64,000 nt of DNA from Paeniglutamicibacter sulfureus (GCF_030512175.1 NZ_JAULBL010000002.1:742149-806148), one strand, 5' to 3'; counted from the stretch's first letter, positions 17,786 to 26,953 are shown. The notes: generated by a model not told the origin, from the letters alone. A program made the numbers and translations.

Positions 17786-17811
17786 GGGCTAGCGGATGCG
17801 GCCGCTAGCCC
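17786..17811 (-). terminator. Intercistronic hairpin between binding protein and permease genes
   Basis: Arms GGGCTAGCG (17786-17794) and CGCTAGCCC (17803-17811) pair perfectly around an 8-nt loop. It sits directly after the stop of the binding-protein gene. No strong T-run follows, so partial attenuation or 3' mRNA protection is more likely than full termination. Confidence 0.55.
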
Positions 17812-17819
17812 ATATCCAA

Positions 17820-19076
17820 CTAACGGAGCTCGAAGTCTTTAGCGGCGACGTTTTCGGGGTAGATGGTGACCATCTTCTTGTCGGAATACTGCATGAGGAA
17901 GGTCATGGCTCGTTCGTTTTGGCCCTTATCGTCGAACTTCACGCCGAAGTAGGAGGCGGTTCCGCCTGGAGCGATGTCGACTTTACGGGCAACCTCGAGA
18001 AATTCCTCGCCGTCGAGGGGGTCCGTCATCTTGGAGAGAACCTCTTGGAACAAGGTCATGGCACCCACGTAACCAATGGTTGCGTGCACGAGCGGGGCGC
18101 GATCGAACTTGGATTCGTAGCGCTCAACGAATTCCGAGTATGAGGGTGTCGGATTCTCGGGGAGCAGGTCGTCCTGAATGCCGATGGGTGCACCGTCCAT
18201 CGCCACGATCCCGTTGACGCGGTCACCCAGCGCGTTGACGATATCCGGTGTTGTGTAGCCCGCGCCGTAACCGAGAACGACTGCCGGATCGAAGCCGAGT
18301 TCTGCGGACTGGTTCATGAGGAGGATCGCATCATTAACGTAAGCGGCGGAGTACAGGACTTCCACTTGCGAGGTTTTCAGGTTCTGTACCACCGAGGAAA
18401 GGTCCGACGTCGTGGCGGTATAAGGCTGTTCCGCGACAACGTTCCATCCGTTCTCATCCGCGATTTTCTTGAAGGATGCCGCAGAGGAAACACCGAACGC
18501 GCTGTCTTCATGGGCAATTCCGATCTTCACCTCGGACATATCCTTGCCCATGGCCTTGGAAATCGTATTTTGGAAGAAATCGGCAGTCATCGCGCTGGTC
18601 TGTGGCTGGGACGCAGTGCCGCTCGTGCGGAATAGGTATTCAAGGCCACGGTCAGTGATCTCATCGGCGGCACCACCGGTCTCCCAGTAGGGCTTCTTAT
18701 TCCGGTTGGCGACCTCGGAGGCCGGGATAGCTATACCGGATGAATACGAGCCCATAATTGCGGCGACGGAAGCATCAGTACTCAGCTTGGTCGCTACGCT
18801 CACGGCATCTTCCGGGCTTGGGGCGTCCGAAGTCACGAACTCGACATCGCGACCGTTCACACCGCCCGCCTCGTTGAAGAGCTCTTGGGCTACGAGATAC
18901 CCGTTGTTCATCTCATTGCCGAGGGCCGAGAGGTTGCCAGTCAGCGGAAGAACCACGCCAACCTTTATCGCTCCGCTAACATTCGCACTACCTGAGCCGC
19001 CACATGCGCTTAATACGAGGGCCGCAGCGAGCGCGGTAGCACCGACCAAGAAAGGTCGCCTGTTGAATGGCTTCAT
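17820..19076 (-). CDS. LIV-type ABC transporter substrate-binding lipoprotein (system 1)
   Basis: 418 residues. Signal peptide with basic start 'MKPFNRR', hydrophobic core and lipobox 'LSAC' (Cys about 25), so it is lipid-anchored outside the membrane. The mature part has the type I periplasmic-binding-protein layout of leucine/amide-binding proteins ('VGVVLPLTGNLSALGNE', 'NEAGGVNGRDVE', 'GSYSSG'). It shares with the second binding protein of this window a segment of the form 'GGAADEITDRGLEYLFR'. CGGAG precedes the ATG. As first gene of the operon, divergent from an IclR regulator, it is the specificity determinant of the module; the ligand is unknown. Confidence 0.92.
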   Translation of the reverse strand: MKPFNRRPFLVGATALAAALVLSACGGSGSANVSGAIKVGVVLPLTGNLSALGNEMNNGYLVAQELFNEAGGVNGRDVEFVTSDAPSPEDAVSVATKLSTDASVAAIMGSYSSGIAIPASEVANRNKKPYWETGGAADEITDRGLEYLFRTSGTASQPQTSAMTADFFQNTISKAMGKDMSEVKIGIAHEDSAFGVSSAASFKKIADENGWNVVAEQPYTATTSDLSSVVQNLKTSQVEVLYSAAYVNDAILLMNQSAELGFDPAVVLGYGAGYTTPDIVNALGDRVNGIVAMDGAPIGIQDDLLPENPTPSYSEFVERYESKFDRAPLVHATIGYVGAMTLFQEVLSKMTDPLDGEEFLEVARKVDIAPGGTASYFGVKFDDKGQNERAMTFLMQYSDKKMVTIYPENVAAKDFELR

Positions 19077-19257
19077 GCCAAACTCCGATCATCTTCGTTG
19101 ATTTTCGTGAGGTCCACCGGCCGAACACCGACGTTGACATTCAGCTTCCGGTCGTGTGATGCGGAGCACAATAGCTGGTTCATGAAATCCCATAAGCTTG
19201 GATCACGTGTCCCACTGAGTGATACTTGAGGTTCCTGGGGGAACCGGAGGACGTAAC
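19077..19257. promoter_or_regulatory. Divergent promoter region between ABC operon and IclR gene
   Basis: About 180 bp separate the binding-protein gene and the IclR regulator, which are transcribed away from each other. IclR proteins usually bind such a shared region. I could not single out a convincing operator or -10/-35 pair, so the call rests on gene arrangement alone. Confidence 0.5.
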
Positions 19258-20055
19258 TTGTCAACACCACTGACTGGCTTTGGACGCACCATTGCGCTCT
19301 ATAATCTCGTTGCTGAGGAGGGTCCGGTCACTATCACGGAGATCGTCGGCGGGCTCAATGTTCCGCGAAGTACCGCGTATCGGCTGGTTAGCTCGCTATT
19401 GGACGAGTCGATCCTGTACCGAAAGGCCAGTGGCGAGATTGATCTGCATCCGAGTCACATGGCTAAGGCCCGCAGGTCCATCGACCGCCTCACCTTCCGT
19501 CAGCAAGCACTACCTGCGCTGCTGAAGCTTCGCACTTCGACGAACCTCGCTGTATTGCTGTCCGTCCAGCACGAGGATATGGCGCTATGTCTCGCGCGCA
19601 TGGAGGGTACTTCGTACCACGCCGGTGGAATGGAGGAGGGTGCACATCTCCCACTGAACGCCGGCGCGGCCCCTCGGGTCTTGCTCGCATATTCGGGGGA
19701 AGCGTTCATCGAGAAGTGGTTCTCCCGAGCGGCAAGGGGTTCCTCAGCCCAACATGTGACGCACAGAACTCTCGTCGATTTGGAGATTATCCGACGACGC
19801 CTCTCGGTTACCCGATCTCGAGGCTTCGAGCTCAGCACCGACGATTCCCACCTCGGATTATCGTCGATTGCCGTGCCGGTACTCAGCACTACGGGTGGAT
19901 GCGTCGCTGCCCTCACCTGCGCAGGTGAGACACACTTGGTGATGCGCCAGGAAAAGGTGGATGTAATCGTCGAAGCGTTACAGAAAGCTGCGTCCCAAAT
20001 CGCCGCCGACATGCGTGAACGAGGCTCTGCGGGGAACCCACCTTGGCTCTACTGA
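19258..20055 (+). CDS. IclR-family transcriptional regulator
   Basis: 265 residues from TTG at 19258, selected because GGAGG lies 7 nt upstream; a GTG at 19219 would add 13 residues without a good ribosome site. The N-terminal winged helix ('TITEIVGGLNVPRSTAYRLVSSLL') matches the IclR DNA-binding domain. The C-terminal effector domain has the family end 'GLSSIAVPVLSTTGGCVAALTCAG'. It is divergent from the ABC/SDR/ThDP operon and is the obvious local regulator, with the imported compound or a product as likely effector. Whether it represses or activates cannot be told from sequence. Confidence 0.9.
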   Translation: MSTPLTGFGRTIALYNLVAEEGPVTITEIVGGLNVPRSTAYRLVSSLLDESILYRKASGEIDLHPSHMAKARRSIDRLTFRQQALPALLKLRTSTNLAVLLSVQHEDMALCLARMEGTSYHAGGMEEGAHLPLNAGAAPRVLLAYSGEAFIEKWFSRAARGSSAQHVTHRTLVDLEIIRRRLSVTRSRGFELSTDDSHLGLSSIAVPVLSTTGGCVAALTCAGETHLVMRQEKVDVIVEALQKAASQIAADMRERGSAGNPPWLY

Positions 20056-20308
20056 TAAATAGACGTACGAGCAACTGCTCGCGCGTCGCATTTCTATTAG
20101 GTGCCCTCGCCACGAGTGATGGAGTTGTGACAGTAGTGAGGGCTCCACGCTTCGAAAAGTGCGAAATACTTGATCCCAAATCCGAAACGTAGCGCAGGAA
20201 GGGGCACTCGCGCGCTTTATGCTTGAAGATTAAACTAAAGCATGTATCGTTGAAGGTAGAAGCAAAGCGCTCTCCCTGACCACCTCTGCCCCAGGAGTCG
20301 ATCCACGA
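20056..20308. other. Intergenic region without a recognised gene
   Basis: About 250 bp downstream of the IclR gene. AT-rich sequence near 20220-20250 ('attaaactaaag') could serve as promoter for the esterase gene, but no clear motif pair is present. Confidence 0.4.
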
Positions 20309-20950
20309 ATGACCACCACACTGCGCGACGTCCGTTCAACCGGCTGGACCACTACCGAAACGCCCGCCGCGGTCGTGCTCTTTCTGCACGGCTTCGGATC
20401 CAACGAACAGGACCTCAGCGGGCTGGCCCCAGCCCTCGGGTTCGACCTGCCCTGGGCCTCGCTGCGCGCACCGCTCGAACTGGGCAACGGCGGCGCGGCC
20501 TGGTTCGAGATCACCACCCCCGGCGCCCCGGATGCTGCTCCGGTGGAGGCTGCCACCGCCGCCATCTGGGCCTGGATCGAGGCAAACGTCGACCCGGCCA
20601 CCCGCATCATTCCCATCGGCTTCTCCCAGGGCGGGCTCATGGCCAGCCAGCTGCTGCGCACCCGCCCCGAGCGCGTTATTGCCCCGGTGATCCTCGGCGG
20701 ATTCGTCCTCGGTGCGACCCAGCCTGGCGACGAGGATCTGCGCGAAAACCTTCCGGCCGTGTTCTGGGGCCGTGGCTCCGAGGATCGGGTCATTGCCCCG
20801 CTCGCGATCACCCGCACCACCGAATTCCTTCCGGCCCATTCCGCTCTCGTTGAGAAGGTCTACCCGGGACTGGCCCACGGCATCAACGCCGCCGAGCTCG
20901 ATGACGTCCGCGACTTCATCACCGCCCACATCGGTGCCGAGGTCATCTGA
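20309..20950 (+). CDS. Alpha/beta hydrolase, carboxylesterase/phospholipase family
   Basis: 213 residues, the normal size for small soluble esterases of this family. The oxyanion segment 'LFLHGFGSNEQDL' is near residue 30, the nucleophile elbow 'GFSQGG' near 110 (Ser), the acid in 'GRGSEDRVI' and the catalytic His in 'GLAHGI' near the C-terminus. AGGAG lies about 10 nt before the ATG. The flavoprotein gene starts 5 bp after its stop, so the two are co-transcribed. The natural ester substrate is unknown. Confidence 0.88.
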   Translation: MTTTLRDVRSTGWTTTETPAAVVLFLHGFGSNEQDLSGLAPALGFDLPWASLRAPLELGNGGAAWFEITTPGAPDAAPVEAATAAIWAWIEANVDPATRIIPIGFSQGGLMASQLLRTRPERVIAPVILGGFVLGATQPGDEDLRENLPAVFWGRGSEDRVIAPLAITRTTEFLPAHSALVEKVYPGLAHGINAAELDDVRDFITAHIGAEVI

Positions 20951-20955
20951 AGCGC

Positions 20956-21990
20956 ATGAATGCTACTAGCCCGTTCGAGATAGGGATCTTCACCTTCGGT
21001 GAGCTCACCCGCGATGCCGCCGGCAAGCCCATCGACGCAGCCACGCGCATGCGCGACATCCTTGAATGGGCCCGCGTGGCGGACGAGGCCGGACTTGACG
21101 TCTTTGGCGTGGGGGAGCACCACCGCGAGGACTTCGCCGTCTCCTCCCCGCCGGTCGTCCTGGCGGCCGCCGCCGCGCAGACCAAGAACATCCGCCTGAC
21201 CAGCACGGTCACTGTGCTCTCCAGTGCAGACCCGGTGCGCGTCTTCGAGGACTTCGCGACGCTGGACCTGATCAGCCAGGGTCGTGCGGAGCTCACCGCC
21301 GGACGCGGAGCCTACCTGGAGTCCTTCCCGCTCTTCGGCCAGGACCTGCAGCGCTACGACGAGTATTTCGACGACCGGCTTGAGCTCCTACTGAAGATCC
21401 GTGACGAAAACCCTGTCACGTTCAACGGCAGTACCCGCCCGCCGCTGCACGAGGCGGGTGTCTTCCCGCGCCCGGTCCAGGACTCACTGCCGATCTGGGC
21501 CGCGGTGGGCGGAACCCCGGCCTCGGCCGTGCGCGCCGGAAAGCTGGGGCTTCCGCTGTACCTGGCCATCCTCGGCGACCCGCCGCGCTTCGCACCTCTT
21601 GCCGAGCTATACCGCCGTTCCGCCGCGGCCGCGGGCCGGGAGCCTGGGCAGATCGGAGTGACCTCGCATTTCTATGTCGAGGAAACCTCGCAGGGAGCCA
21701 AGGACACGTTCTTCCCGCATTATGCCTCGTACATCGGCCAGAACATGCCCCGGGCCGGCCGCCTGGACCGGGCAGCCTTCGAGGCCTGGGCCAGCCCGCG
21801 CGGTGCCCTGTTCGCCGGCAGCCCCGCCGAAATCGTGGAGAAGATCCTCTGGGAGCACGAGATCCTGGGACACACCCGCTTCCTCGCCCAAGTGGGCTTG
21901 GGCGGTTTGTCGCAGGCACAGACGCTGCGCTCCATCGAACTGCTGGCCACTCAAGTGCTGCCCGCCGTACGGGCGGCGCTGAAAAACTAA
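20956..21990 (+). CDS. LLM-class (luciferase-like) flavin-dependent oxidoreductase
   Basis: 344 residues with the bacterial-luciferase TIM-barrel pattern: 'EIGIFTFGEL' at the N-terminus, 'VGEHHREDFAVSSPPVVLAA', 'SADPVRVFEDFATLDLISQGR' and 'PLFGQDL'. Enzymes of this class use reduced FMN, or in actinobacteria sometimes F420, for monooxygenation or hydride transfer. It follows the esterase gene by 5 bp and ends at a strong palindromic terminator. A decayed partial copy of the same gene is at 50034-50423, so this is the intact member of the pair. Confidence 0.88.
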   Translation: MNATSPFEIGIFTFGELTRDAAGKPIDAATRMRDILEWARVADEAGLDVFGVGEHHREDFAVSSPPVVLAAAAAQTKNIRLTSTVTVLSSADPVRVFEDFATLDLISQGRAELTAGRGAYLESFPLFGQDLQRYDEYFDDRLELLLKIRDENPVTFNGSTRPPLHEAGVFPRPVQDSLPIWAAVGGTPASAVRAGKLGLPLYLAILGDPPRFAPLAELYRRSAAAAGREPGQIGVTSHFYVEETSQGAKDTFFPHYASYIGQNMPRAGRLDRAAFEAWASPRGALFAGSPAEIVEKILWEHEILGHTRFLAQVGLGGLSQAQTLRSIELLATQVLPAVRAALKN

Positions 21991-21996
21991 CTTTCA

Positions 21997-22036
21997 CCAA
22001 GAAGGCCGGCCCGCGATCGCGGGCCGGCCTTCTTGG
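21997..22036. terminator. Perfect 40-nt palindrome, bidirectional terminator
   Basis: The 20-nt left half 21997-22016 is exactly complementary to 22017-22036, centred on GATC. It lies 6 bp past the stop of the LLM gene and 3 bp from the end of the convergent MFS gene. GC-rich stem with flanking CTT/AAG suits termination in both directions. Confidence 0.85.
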
Positions 22037-22039
22037 CGC

Positions 22040-23449
22040 CTAGTCCACGCGCGAGGGATCCAGTTCGTCGGGGACGCTTTCGGGTTCCGCTTCAACGGCC
22101 TTCCGCGAGCCGGGCAGCAGGAACAGGCTGGCGGCGGCGAGGAAGCAGAGAACTGCGGCGGTGATCCAGGCGATCAGGTAGCTGCCCGAGAGGTCGCGGC
22201 CGATCCCCGCGGTGAGTGCGCCCACGCCGGCGCCGACCATGTGGAAGGCGAAGACCCAGCCGAAGACCACTGCCGCCCGCACCGGGCCGAAGTATTGCCG
22301 GCACAGCACGACGGTGGGCGGGACGGTGGCCACCCAGTCCAGTCCGTAGAACAGGATGAAGATCCAGAGCACCGGCTCCACCGTGGGACCGAGCAGCGAG
22401 TGGACGGTCAGCAGCGATGCCCCGCGCAACCCGTAGTAGAAGACCAGCAGCAGCCACGGGCGCACCCGATCGGTCAGCCAGCCCGAGGCGATGGTGCCGA
22501 TGATGTCGAAGACGCCGATCAATGCCAGGAGCCCTGACGCGGTGGTTGCCGGCATGCCGTGGTCGTGGGATGCGGGAATGAAGTGCGTCTGGATCAGCCC
22601 GTTCGTCGACCAGCCGCAGATCCAGAACGTGAAGGCCAGAATCCAGAAGGCCCGGAACCGCATGGCGTGGCGAAGCACCCCCAGGGTCTCGGCCATGGCG
22701 TTGCCGGCGGGACGCGCCTTGGCCGTTGCCGTCGCTGCGTTCGCATCGGCGGAGGCTCCGTAGGCCGTGGTCTTCGCCTCGGCCGGGCTGTTGGCGAACG
22801 GCCAGAACAGCAGGGGAACGATCGCCAGCGCAAATCCCGCCACCAGCAGCGAGGCGGTGCGCCAGCCGTGGAGTCCGGTGAGATGCACGATGGTGGGCAG
22901 GAAGATCAGCTGGCCGCAGGCGTTGGCAGCGGAGAAGATTCCCATTACCAGGCCTCGCCGCGCCGCGAACCAGCGGTTCGCCACCACCGCCCCGAACACC
23001 AGGGCAATGGCACCGGTGCCGATTCCCACCAGCCCGCCCCACAGGAGCCAGAGCTGCCACACCTCGGACACGAAGACCGCCAGCCCTGCACCGGCCGAGA
23101 CCAGGCCCAAGGCCAGGGCGGCAACGAAGCGCATCGAGAACCGCTCCAGCAGCGTCGCCGCGAACGGCGCCACCAATCCATAGACCACGAGATTGATGGT
23201 CACCGCAGTGGAGAGCTGCGAGCGCGTCCATCCGAATTCGGATTCCAGCGGCTCGAAGAACGCGCCGGTGGTGGAACGGAAGGCGGCGGCCGCCACGAGG
23301 GCGAGTACCGTCACCGCGGCCACAAGCCAGGCGCGGTGGATACGAGGCGTTTTTCGCGGCACCGTGTTGCGGACGGGATCGGCGGGCGATGAGGGCAGTG
23401 TCAAGGGCTTGGCTTTCTGGCAAGGGAAGGACTGATCCAACGGTTGCAC
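22040..23449 (-). CDS. MFS transporter, oxalate/formate antiporter-like
   Basis: 469 residues, about twelve predicted membrane helices in two halves joined by a polar loop rich in Ala/Lys near 'ATATAKARPAG'. Segments 'GAFFEPLESEFGWTRSQLS' and 'WFAARRGLVMGIFSAANACG' are typical of the OFA/monocarboxylate branch of MFS carriers. The start is uncertain: the frame opens with GTG at 23449 and about 35 hydrophilic residues precede the first helix, so a later start is possible. It is convergent with the LLM gene and shares its terminator. The substrate is unknown, a small organic acid being likely. Confidence 0.85.
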   Translation of the reverse strand: MQPLDQSFPCQKAKPLTLPSSPADPVRNTVPRKTPRIHRAWLVAAVTVLALVAAAAFRSTTGAFFEPLESEFGWTRSQLSTAVTINLVVYGLVAPFAATLLERFSMRFVAALALGLVSAGAGLAVFVSEVWQLWLLWGGLVGIGTGAIALVFGAVVANRWFAARRGLVMGIFSAANACGQLIFLPTIVHLTGLHGWRTASLLVAGFALAIVPLLFWPFANSPAEAKTTAYGASADANAATATAKARPAGNAMAETLGVLRHAMRFRAFWILAFTFWICGWSTNGLIQTHFIPASHDHGMPATTASGLLALIGVFDIIGTIASGWLTDRVRPWLLLVFYYGLRGASLLTVHSLLGPTVEPVLWIFILFYGLDWVATVPPTVVLCRQYFGPVRAAVVFGWVFAFHMVGAGVGALTAGIGRDLSGSYLIAWITAAVLCFLAAASLFLLPGSRKAVEAEPESVPDELDPSRVD

Positions 23450-23941
23450 ATCCAGGTCAGTTGGTCGAAGTATGTCACGCGATTCCCGTGGAAACGGATC
23501 GTGGGGTGGGCTCCGGTCTACAGACTCCGGCTGATGGTGCGACGTCGAAGACGGCGGGAAATCTGGGACAGAATCTCCGCCTTACAGGTAACTAATGGCA
23601 AGCATAGAAGGAATCCGGCGAAATGTGCTTGCCAAATCTCGCCCGCTACCCGAGTCTCAGGGAAGAAAATACCTGCCTCCATCCGTTCCAGGGCGAGAAT
23701 ATCGCCGACCGGCCTGAGTCTGCACCACATGCCCCTCCCGAGCCGTCGCCGAATAGGTCGAAACCCATGTCAGTGCGGTTTTGGCGTCGCATTGTCGTCA
23801 CGATTGGGTCCCGCGCGCCGTTCGTCTCGCATCCGGGGCCGCTTGGCGCTTGTGACGACGGTCACCCATTGACCGGTGCGGGGACGCTCGGCAAGCGTGG
23901 GTCTTGCACTCGCACTGCACAAGACCAAAGAAGGTATAAAA
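23450..23941. other. Divergent intergenic region without a recognised gene
   Basis: About 490 bp between the MFS and peptidase genes. Small open frames on both strands lack start signals and recognisable protein patterns. It must contain the promoters of both flanking genes, but no convincing -35/-10 pair, repeat or RNA structure was picked out. Confidence 0.5.
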
Positions 23942-25489
23942 ATGGACATCACACGTGATTTGGGCGAGGTTGCAAAGACGCCGCTGCGCCGCCGTACATT
24001 CCTGGGAGGCGTTGCCGCACTGGGGGCCGCCGGAGTCGTCGGCGGGGGAGTCTTCGCCTCAGCAACCGGGGCCAATCCCGCAGCTGCCGCCTCGGCGGTG
24101 CCGGAAGCCGACAAGGATGCGCTCGACCTGCTCCAGCGCATGCTCCGCTTCGACACACAGAACTTCGGTCAGGGCGCCGACACCCGGCCGCATGCCGAGA
24201 TGCTCAAGGCCGTGTGGGAGAACGCGGGCATTCCCGTGGAAATCATCGACACCCCGCAACCGAACAACGTCCATCTGATTGCGCGCATCCCCGGAACAGG
24301 CACCGAGAAACCATTGCTCATCCTCGGCCACTCCGACGTCGTGCCGGTGGAACGGGAAAACTGGACCGTGGACCCGTTTTCCGGCGAGGTGCATGACGGC
24401 GAGGTTTACGGGCGTGGGGCCCTGGACATGAAGGGCGCCAACTCGGCCACCATCAGTGCACTGCTGCGGCACATCTCCGAAGGCGCCACGTTCGACCGGG
24501 ACATCATCGTGCTCACCGATTGCGACGAGGAGGCCGGATCCTTCGGCTCGCGGTGGCTGGCCGCCAACCACTGGGACAAGCTGGACGCCGGTATGGTGCT
24601 GACCGAGGGCGGCTGGTTCCTGGCGCAGAAGGACAAGACCACCCCGATGCTCATCACCGCCACCCGGCAGGACAAGGTCTACTTCAACCTGGATCTGACC
24701 GCTGGCGGGACAGCGACCCACTCCTCAAAGCCCAACCCCGACTCCGCCATCGTCGCGCTCTCCCGCGCGGTGGCCGAACTCGGCGATTGGCAGGCGCCGG
24801 TCCACCTCACGGAGGTGACCCGCGAGTACTTCTCCGCCCTTGCCAAGGCCTCGGAGGACGCCGGATTCAAGCGTGCCGTCGAATTGCTGCTCTCTGCCCG
24901 CAGCCAGAACGCCCGCGAGCGCGCGGCCCGCGTCATGGTGTCCAAGTCCAGCTACCCGTGGCTGCACAGCGCCCTGTTGCGGACCACCCACGCCTTCGTC
25001 ATTGAGGACGCGGGTTACAAGGAGAACGTGATTCCGTCCTCGGCCCACGTACGCATCAACTGCCGGGCAATACCCGGCGGGCAGAAGCCGCGCGAGTTCC
25101 TGGAGCAGGTGCGCGAGATGATGGCCGCACGCGACGTGGAGGTGGCGCTGGCCGTGACCGAGGGAGTGAGCGAGGAGGAAACGCTGGCCGAGCTCGACAA
25201 GACCTGGGCCACGCCGCCGGCGGACATCGACACCCCGCTGTTCAAGGCCTTGGGCGAAGCGGCGGAGGAGACCTACCCGGATGCGGCCTTCGCCCCGGCG
25301 CTCTTCGAGGCCGGCACCTCCCTGGCCCCGTGGCGGGCCCGCGGCATCCCCGGCTACGGCGTCTACCCCTACGTGCTGGACAACGACCAGCTCGTCGGAA
25401 TGCACGGCAACGACGAGCGCATCTACGTCGAGGCGCTGCGCCAGGGCAGCGACTACATGTACAAGGTGTTCGCCCGCTTCCGCAACTGA
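23942..25489 (+). CDS. M20-family metallopeptidase with Tat signal
   Basis: 515 residues from ATG 23942 (AAAGAAGG upstream; the frame extends further but without a ribosome site). The N-terminus carries a twin-arginine motif 'LRRRTFLGG' and an Ala/Gly-rich hydrophobic stretch, so the folded enzyme is probably exported. Catalytic-domain metal sites are visible: 'GHSDVVP', 'GRGALDMKG' and 'TDCDEEAGS', then a dimerisation insert and 'FEAGTSLAPWRARGIPGYG'. M20 enzymes remove amino acids from peptides or N-acyl groups using two zinc ions. Export of an M20 enzyme points to nutrient scavenging. It is followed by a hairpin terminator. Confidence 0.9.
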   Translation: MDITRDLGEVAKTPLRRRTFLGGVAALGAAGVVGGGVFASATGANPAAAASAVPEADKDALDLLQRMLRFDTQNFGQGADTRPHAEMLKAVWENAGIPVEIIDTPQPNNVHLIARIPGTGTEKPLLILGHSDVVPVERENWTVDPFSGEVHDGEVYGRGALDMKGANSATISALLRHISEGATFDRDIIVLTDCDEEAGSFGSRWLAANHWDKLDAGMVLTEGGWFLAQKDKTTPMLITATRQDKVYFNLDLTAGGTATHSSKPNPDSAIVALSRAVAELGDWQAPVHLTEVTREYFSALAKASEDAGFKRAVELLLSARSQNARERAARVMVSKSSYPWLHSALLRTTHAFVIEDAGYKENVIPSSAHVRINCRAIPGGQKPREFLEQVREMMAARDVEVALAVTEGVSEEETLAELDKTWATPPADIDTPLFKALGEAAEETYPDAAFAPALFEAGTSLAPWRARGIPGYGVYPYVLDNDQLVGMHGNDERIYVEALRQGSDYMYKVFARFRN

Positions 25490-25538
25490 GGGTTGCACCG
25501 GCCGACTAAGTCGGTTTGGGCACCCGCCGAACAACGAT

Positions 25539-25575
25539 GAGAGGGCTGGGATCGGATTCCGATCCCAGCCCTCTC
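25539..25575. terminator. 17-bp hairpin between convergent genes
   Basis: Arms 25539-25555 (GAGAGGGCTGGGATCGG) and 25559-25575 are perfectly complementary around a 3-nt loop. It separates the peptidase gene from the convergent E2 gene and probably terminates both. Confidence 0.8.
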
Positions 25576-25653
25576 GAGTGGTGGATAGCTCGAGCCTAAT
25601 TCGTTTCGGGCCAATATCCTGGGCTACGCGGCAGCCGCTTCCAGTCGCCTTCG

Positions 25654-26928
25654 CTAAAGCAGGATACTGAGTGGGTTCTCCAGCAACTCCTTGAACTTGG
25701 TCATGAGCCGCGCCGCCACTGCACCATCGATGACACGGTGGTCAGCTGAAAGCGTGCAAGTCATGACGGTGGCGATTGCCAATTCGTCGTTGATCACCAC
25801 CGCGCGCTTCTCCGCCGCGCCGATCGCCAGGATGCCGGACTGCGGCGGGTTGAGGATTGCTGAGAATGCCTTGGTCCCGAACATCCCCAGGTTGCTGACA
25901 GTGAAAGTTCCGCCTGCGATCTCGTCTGGGCGGATCTTGTTCTCCCGGGCACGAGTGACGAAGTCGGCAATCGTGGCGCTAATTGTGCTAATGGACAGCG
26001 CATGGGCACCCCTGACGATTGGGGTGACCAGACCTCCGTCGGTGGCAATTGCCACCGAGATATCGGAATCCTCGTGGCGCGCGATACTGTCGCCGGCAAA
26101 GGCAACATTGGCCTCGGGAACCTGCTGCAACGCCAAGGAAATCGCGCGAACGGCAAGGTCGTTGACGGTGATTTTTCGGTTGGCACTGGCGTTGGCTTGC
26201 CTGCGCAAATCCAGCAGCTTGTCCAAATGGACATCCACGCTCAGGTAGAAGTGCGGAACCGTCGTCTTGGACTCCGTGAGGCGCCGGGCGATTGCCTGGC
26301 GCATCCGGGACATTGGGGCCAGCTCAATACCAGGCACCGGCCGCTCCTCGGAGGACTTCCTCGCCGACGGTGGGCTCGGCATGGCTTCCTGGTTTAGCAC
26401 CATGTCAACTTCGCCTGCGTCTCGTATGGCGCGTTCCACATCGGAACGCAAGACGCGACCGTTCGGTCCGTTCCCGGTTACTGCAGCCACATCGATTCCG
26501 TTTTCCTTGGCGAGCCGTCGTGCCAGGGGCGAGGCGAACAGGCGAGGCGCGTCGGAGACGTCCAAGGTGGTCTCGCTCCCGTCGGCGTTGTCTGCGCCAG
26601 CCGCAGGTGCCGCGGTTTCCCTGCCGTCCGATTCGGAACCTTGGAGACCGCCGTCACCAAGGACCGCAGTGATGTCGTCCTCGTTATCGCCCGCCGCTGC
26701 GATGACGGCGATGGGGGATCCGACCACCACCAGCGCGCCGGCATCGACGAGCAAACGCGCCACGCGCCCGGTGGCCTCTGATTCCAGCTCGACCGTGGCC
26801 TTCTCGGTTTCCACGTCGGCGAGCGGGGTTCCGGTCCCTATTTCGGTTCCGATTTCCACGAGCCAGGTCGCCAATACCGCGTCCGTGGCATCCGCGACAA
26901 TCGCGGGCATGGTGATGAGTGTTGCCAT
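25654..26928 (-). CDS. 2-oxoacid dehydrogenase E2 (dihydrolipoyl acyltransferase)
   Basis: 424 residues in the standard order: one lipoyl domain (residues 1-78, lipoyl lysine in 'VETEKATVE'), an acidic linker, the peripheral subunit-binding domain 'ASPLARRLAKENGIDVAAV' and the catalytic acyltransferase domain ending 'LSADHRVIDGAVAARL', which has the active-site His and Asp. It passes the acyl group from the ThDP-bound E1 to CoA. GGAGG precedes the ATG, and the fused E1 gene lies 25 bp upstream on the same strand. No E3 (lipoamide dehydrogenase) gene is in the window, so an E3 from elsewhere must serve. The acyl substrate is undefined. Confidence 0.92.
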   Translation of the reverse strand: MATLITMPAIVADATDAVLATWLVEIGTEIGTGTPLADVETEKATVELESEATGRVARLLVDAGALVVVGSPIAVIAAAGDNEDDITAVLGDGGLQGSESDGRETAAPAAGADNADGSETTLDVSDAPRLFASPLARRLAKENGIDVAAVTGNGPNGRVLRSDVERAIRDAGEVDMVLNQEAMPSPPSARKSSEERPVPGIELAPMSRMRQAIARRLTESKTTVPHFYLSVDVHLDKLLDLRRQANASANRKITVNDLAVRAISLALQQVPEANVAFAGDSIARHEDSDISVAIATDGGLVTPIVRGAHALSISTISATIADFVTRARENKIRPDEIAGGTFTVSNLGMFGTKAFSAILNPPQSGILAIGAAEKRAVVINDELAIATVMTCTLSADHRVIDGAVAARLMTKFKELLENPLSILL

Positions 26929-26953
26929 GGGATTCCTCCTTTCCTGGGGATTG

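Noticed and set aside
22092-23423. 443-residue minus-strand frame rich in Arg/His/Gly
   Set aside because: It is the alternative frame of the MFS transporter gene; high-GC third positions keep it open, and no family pattern appears.
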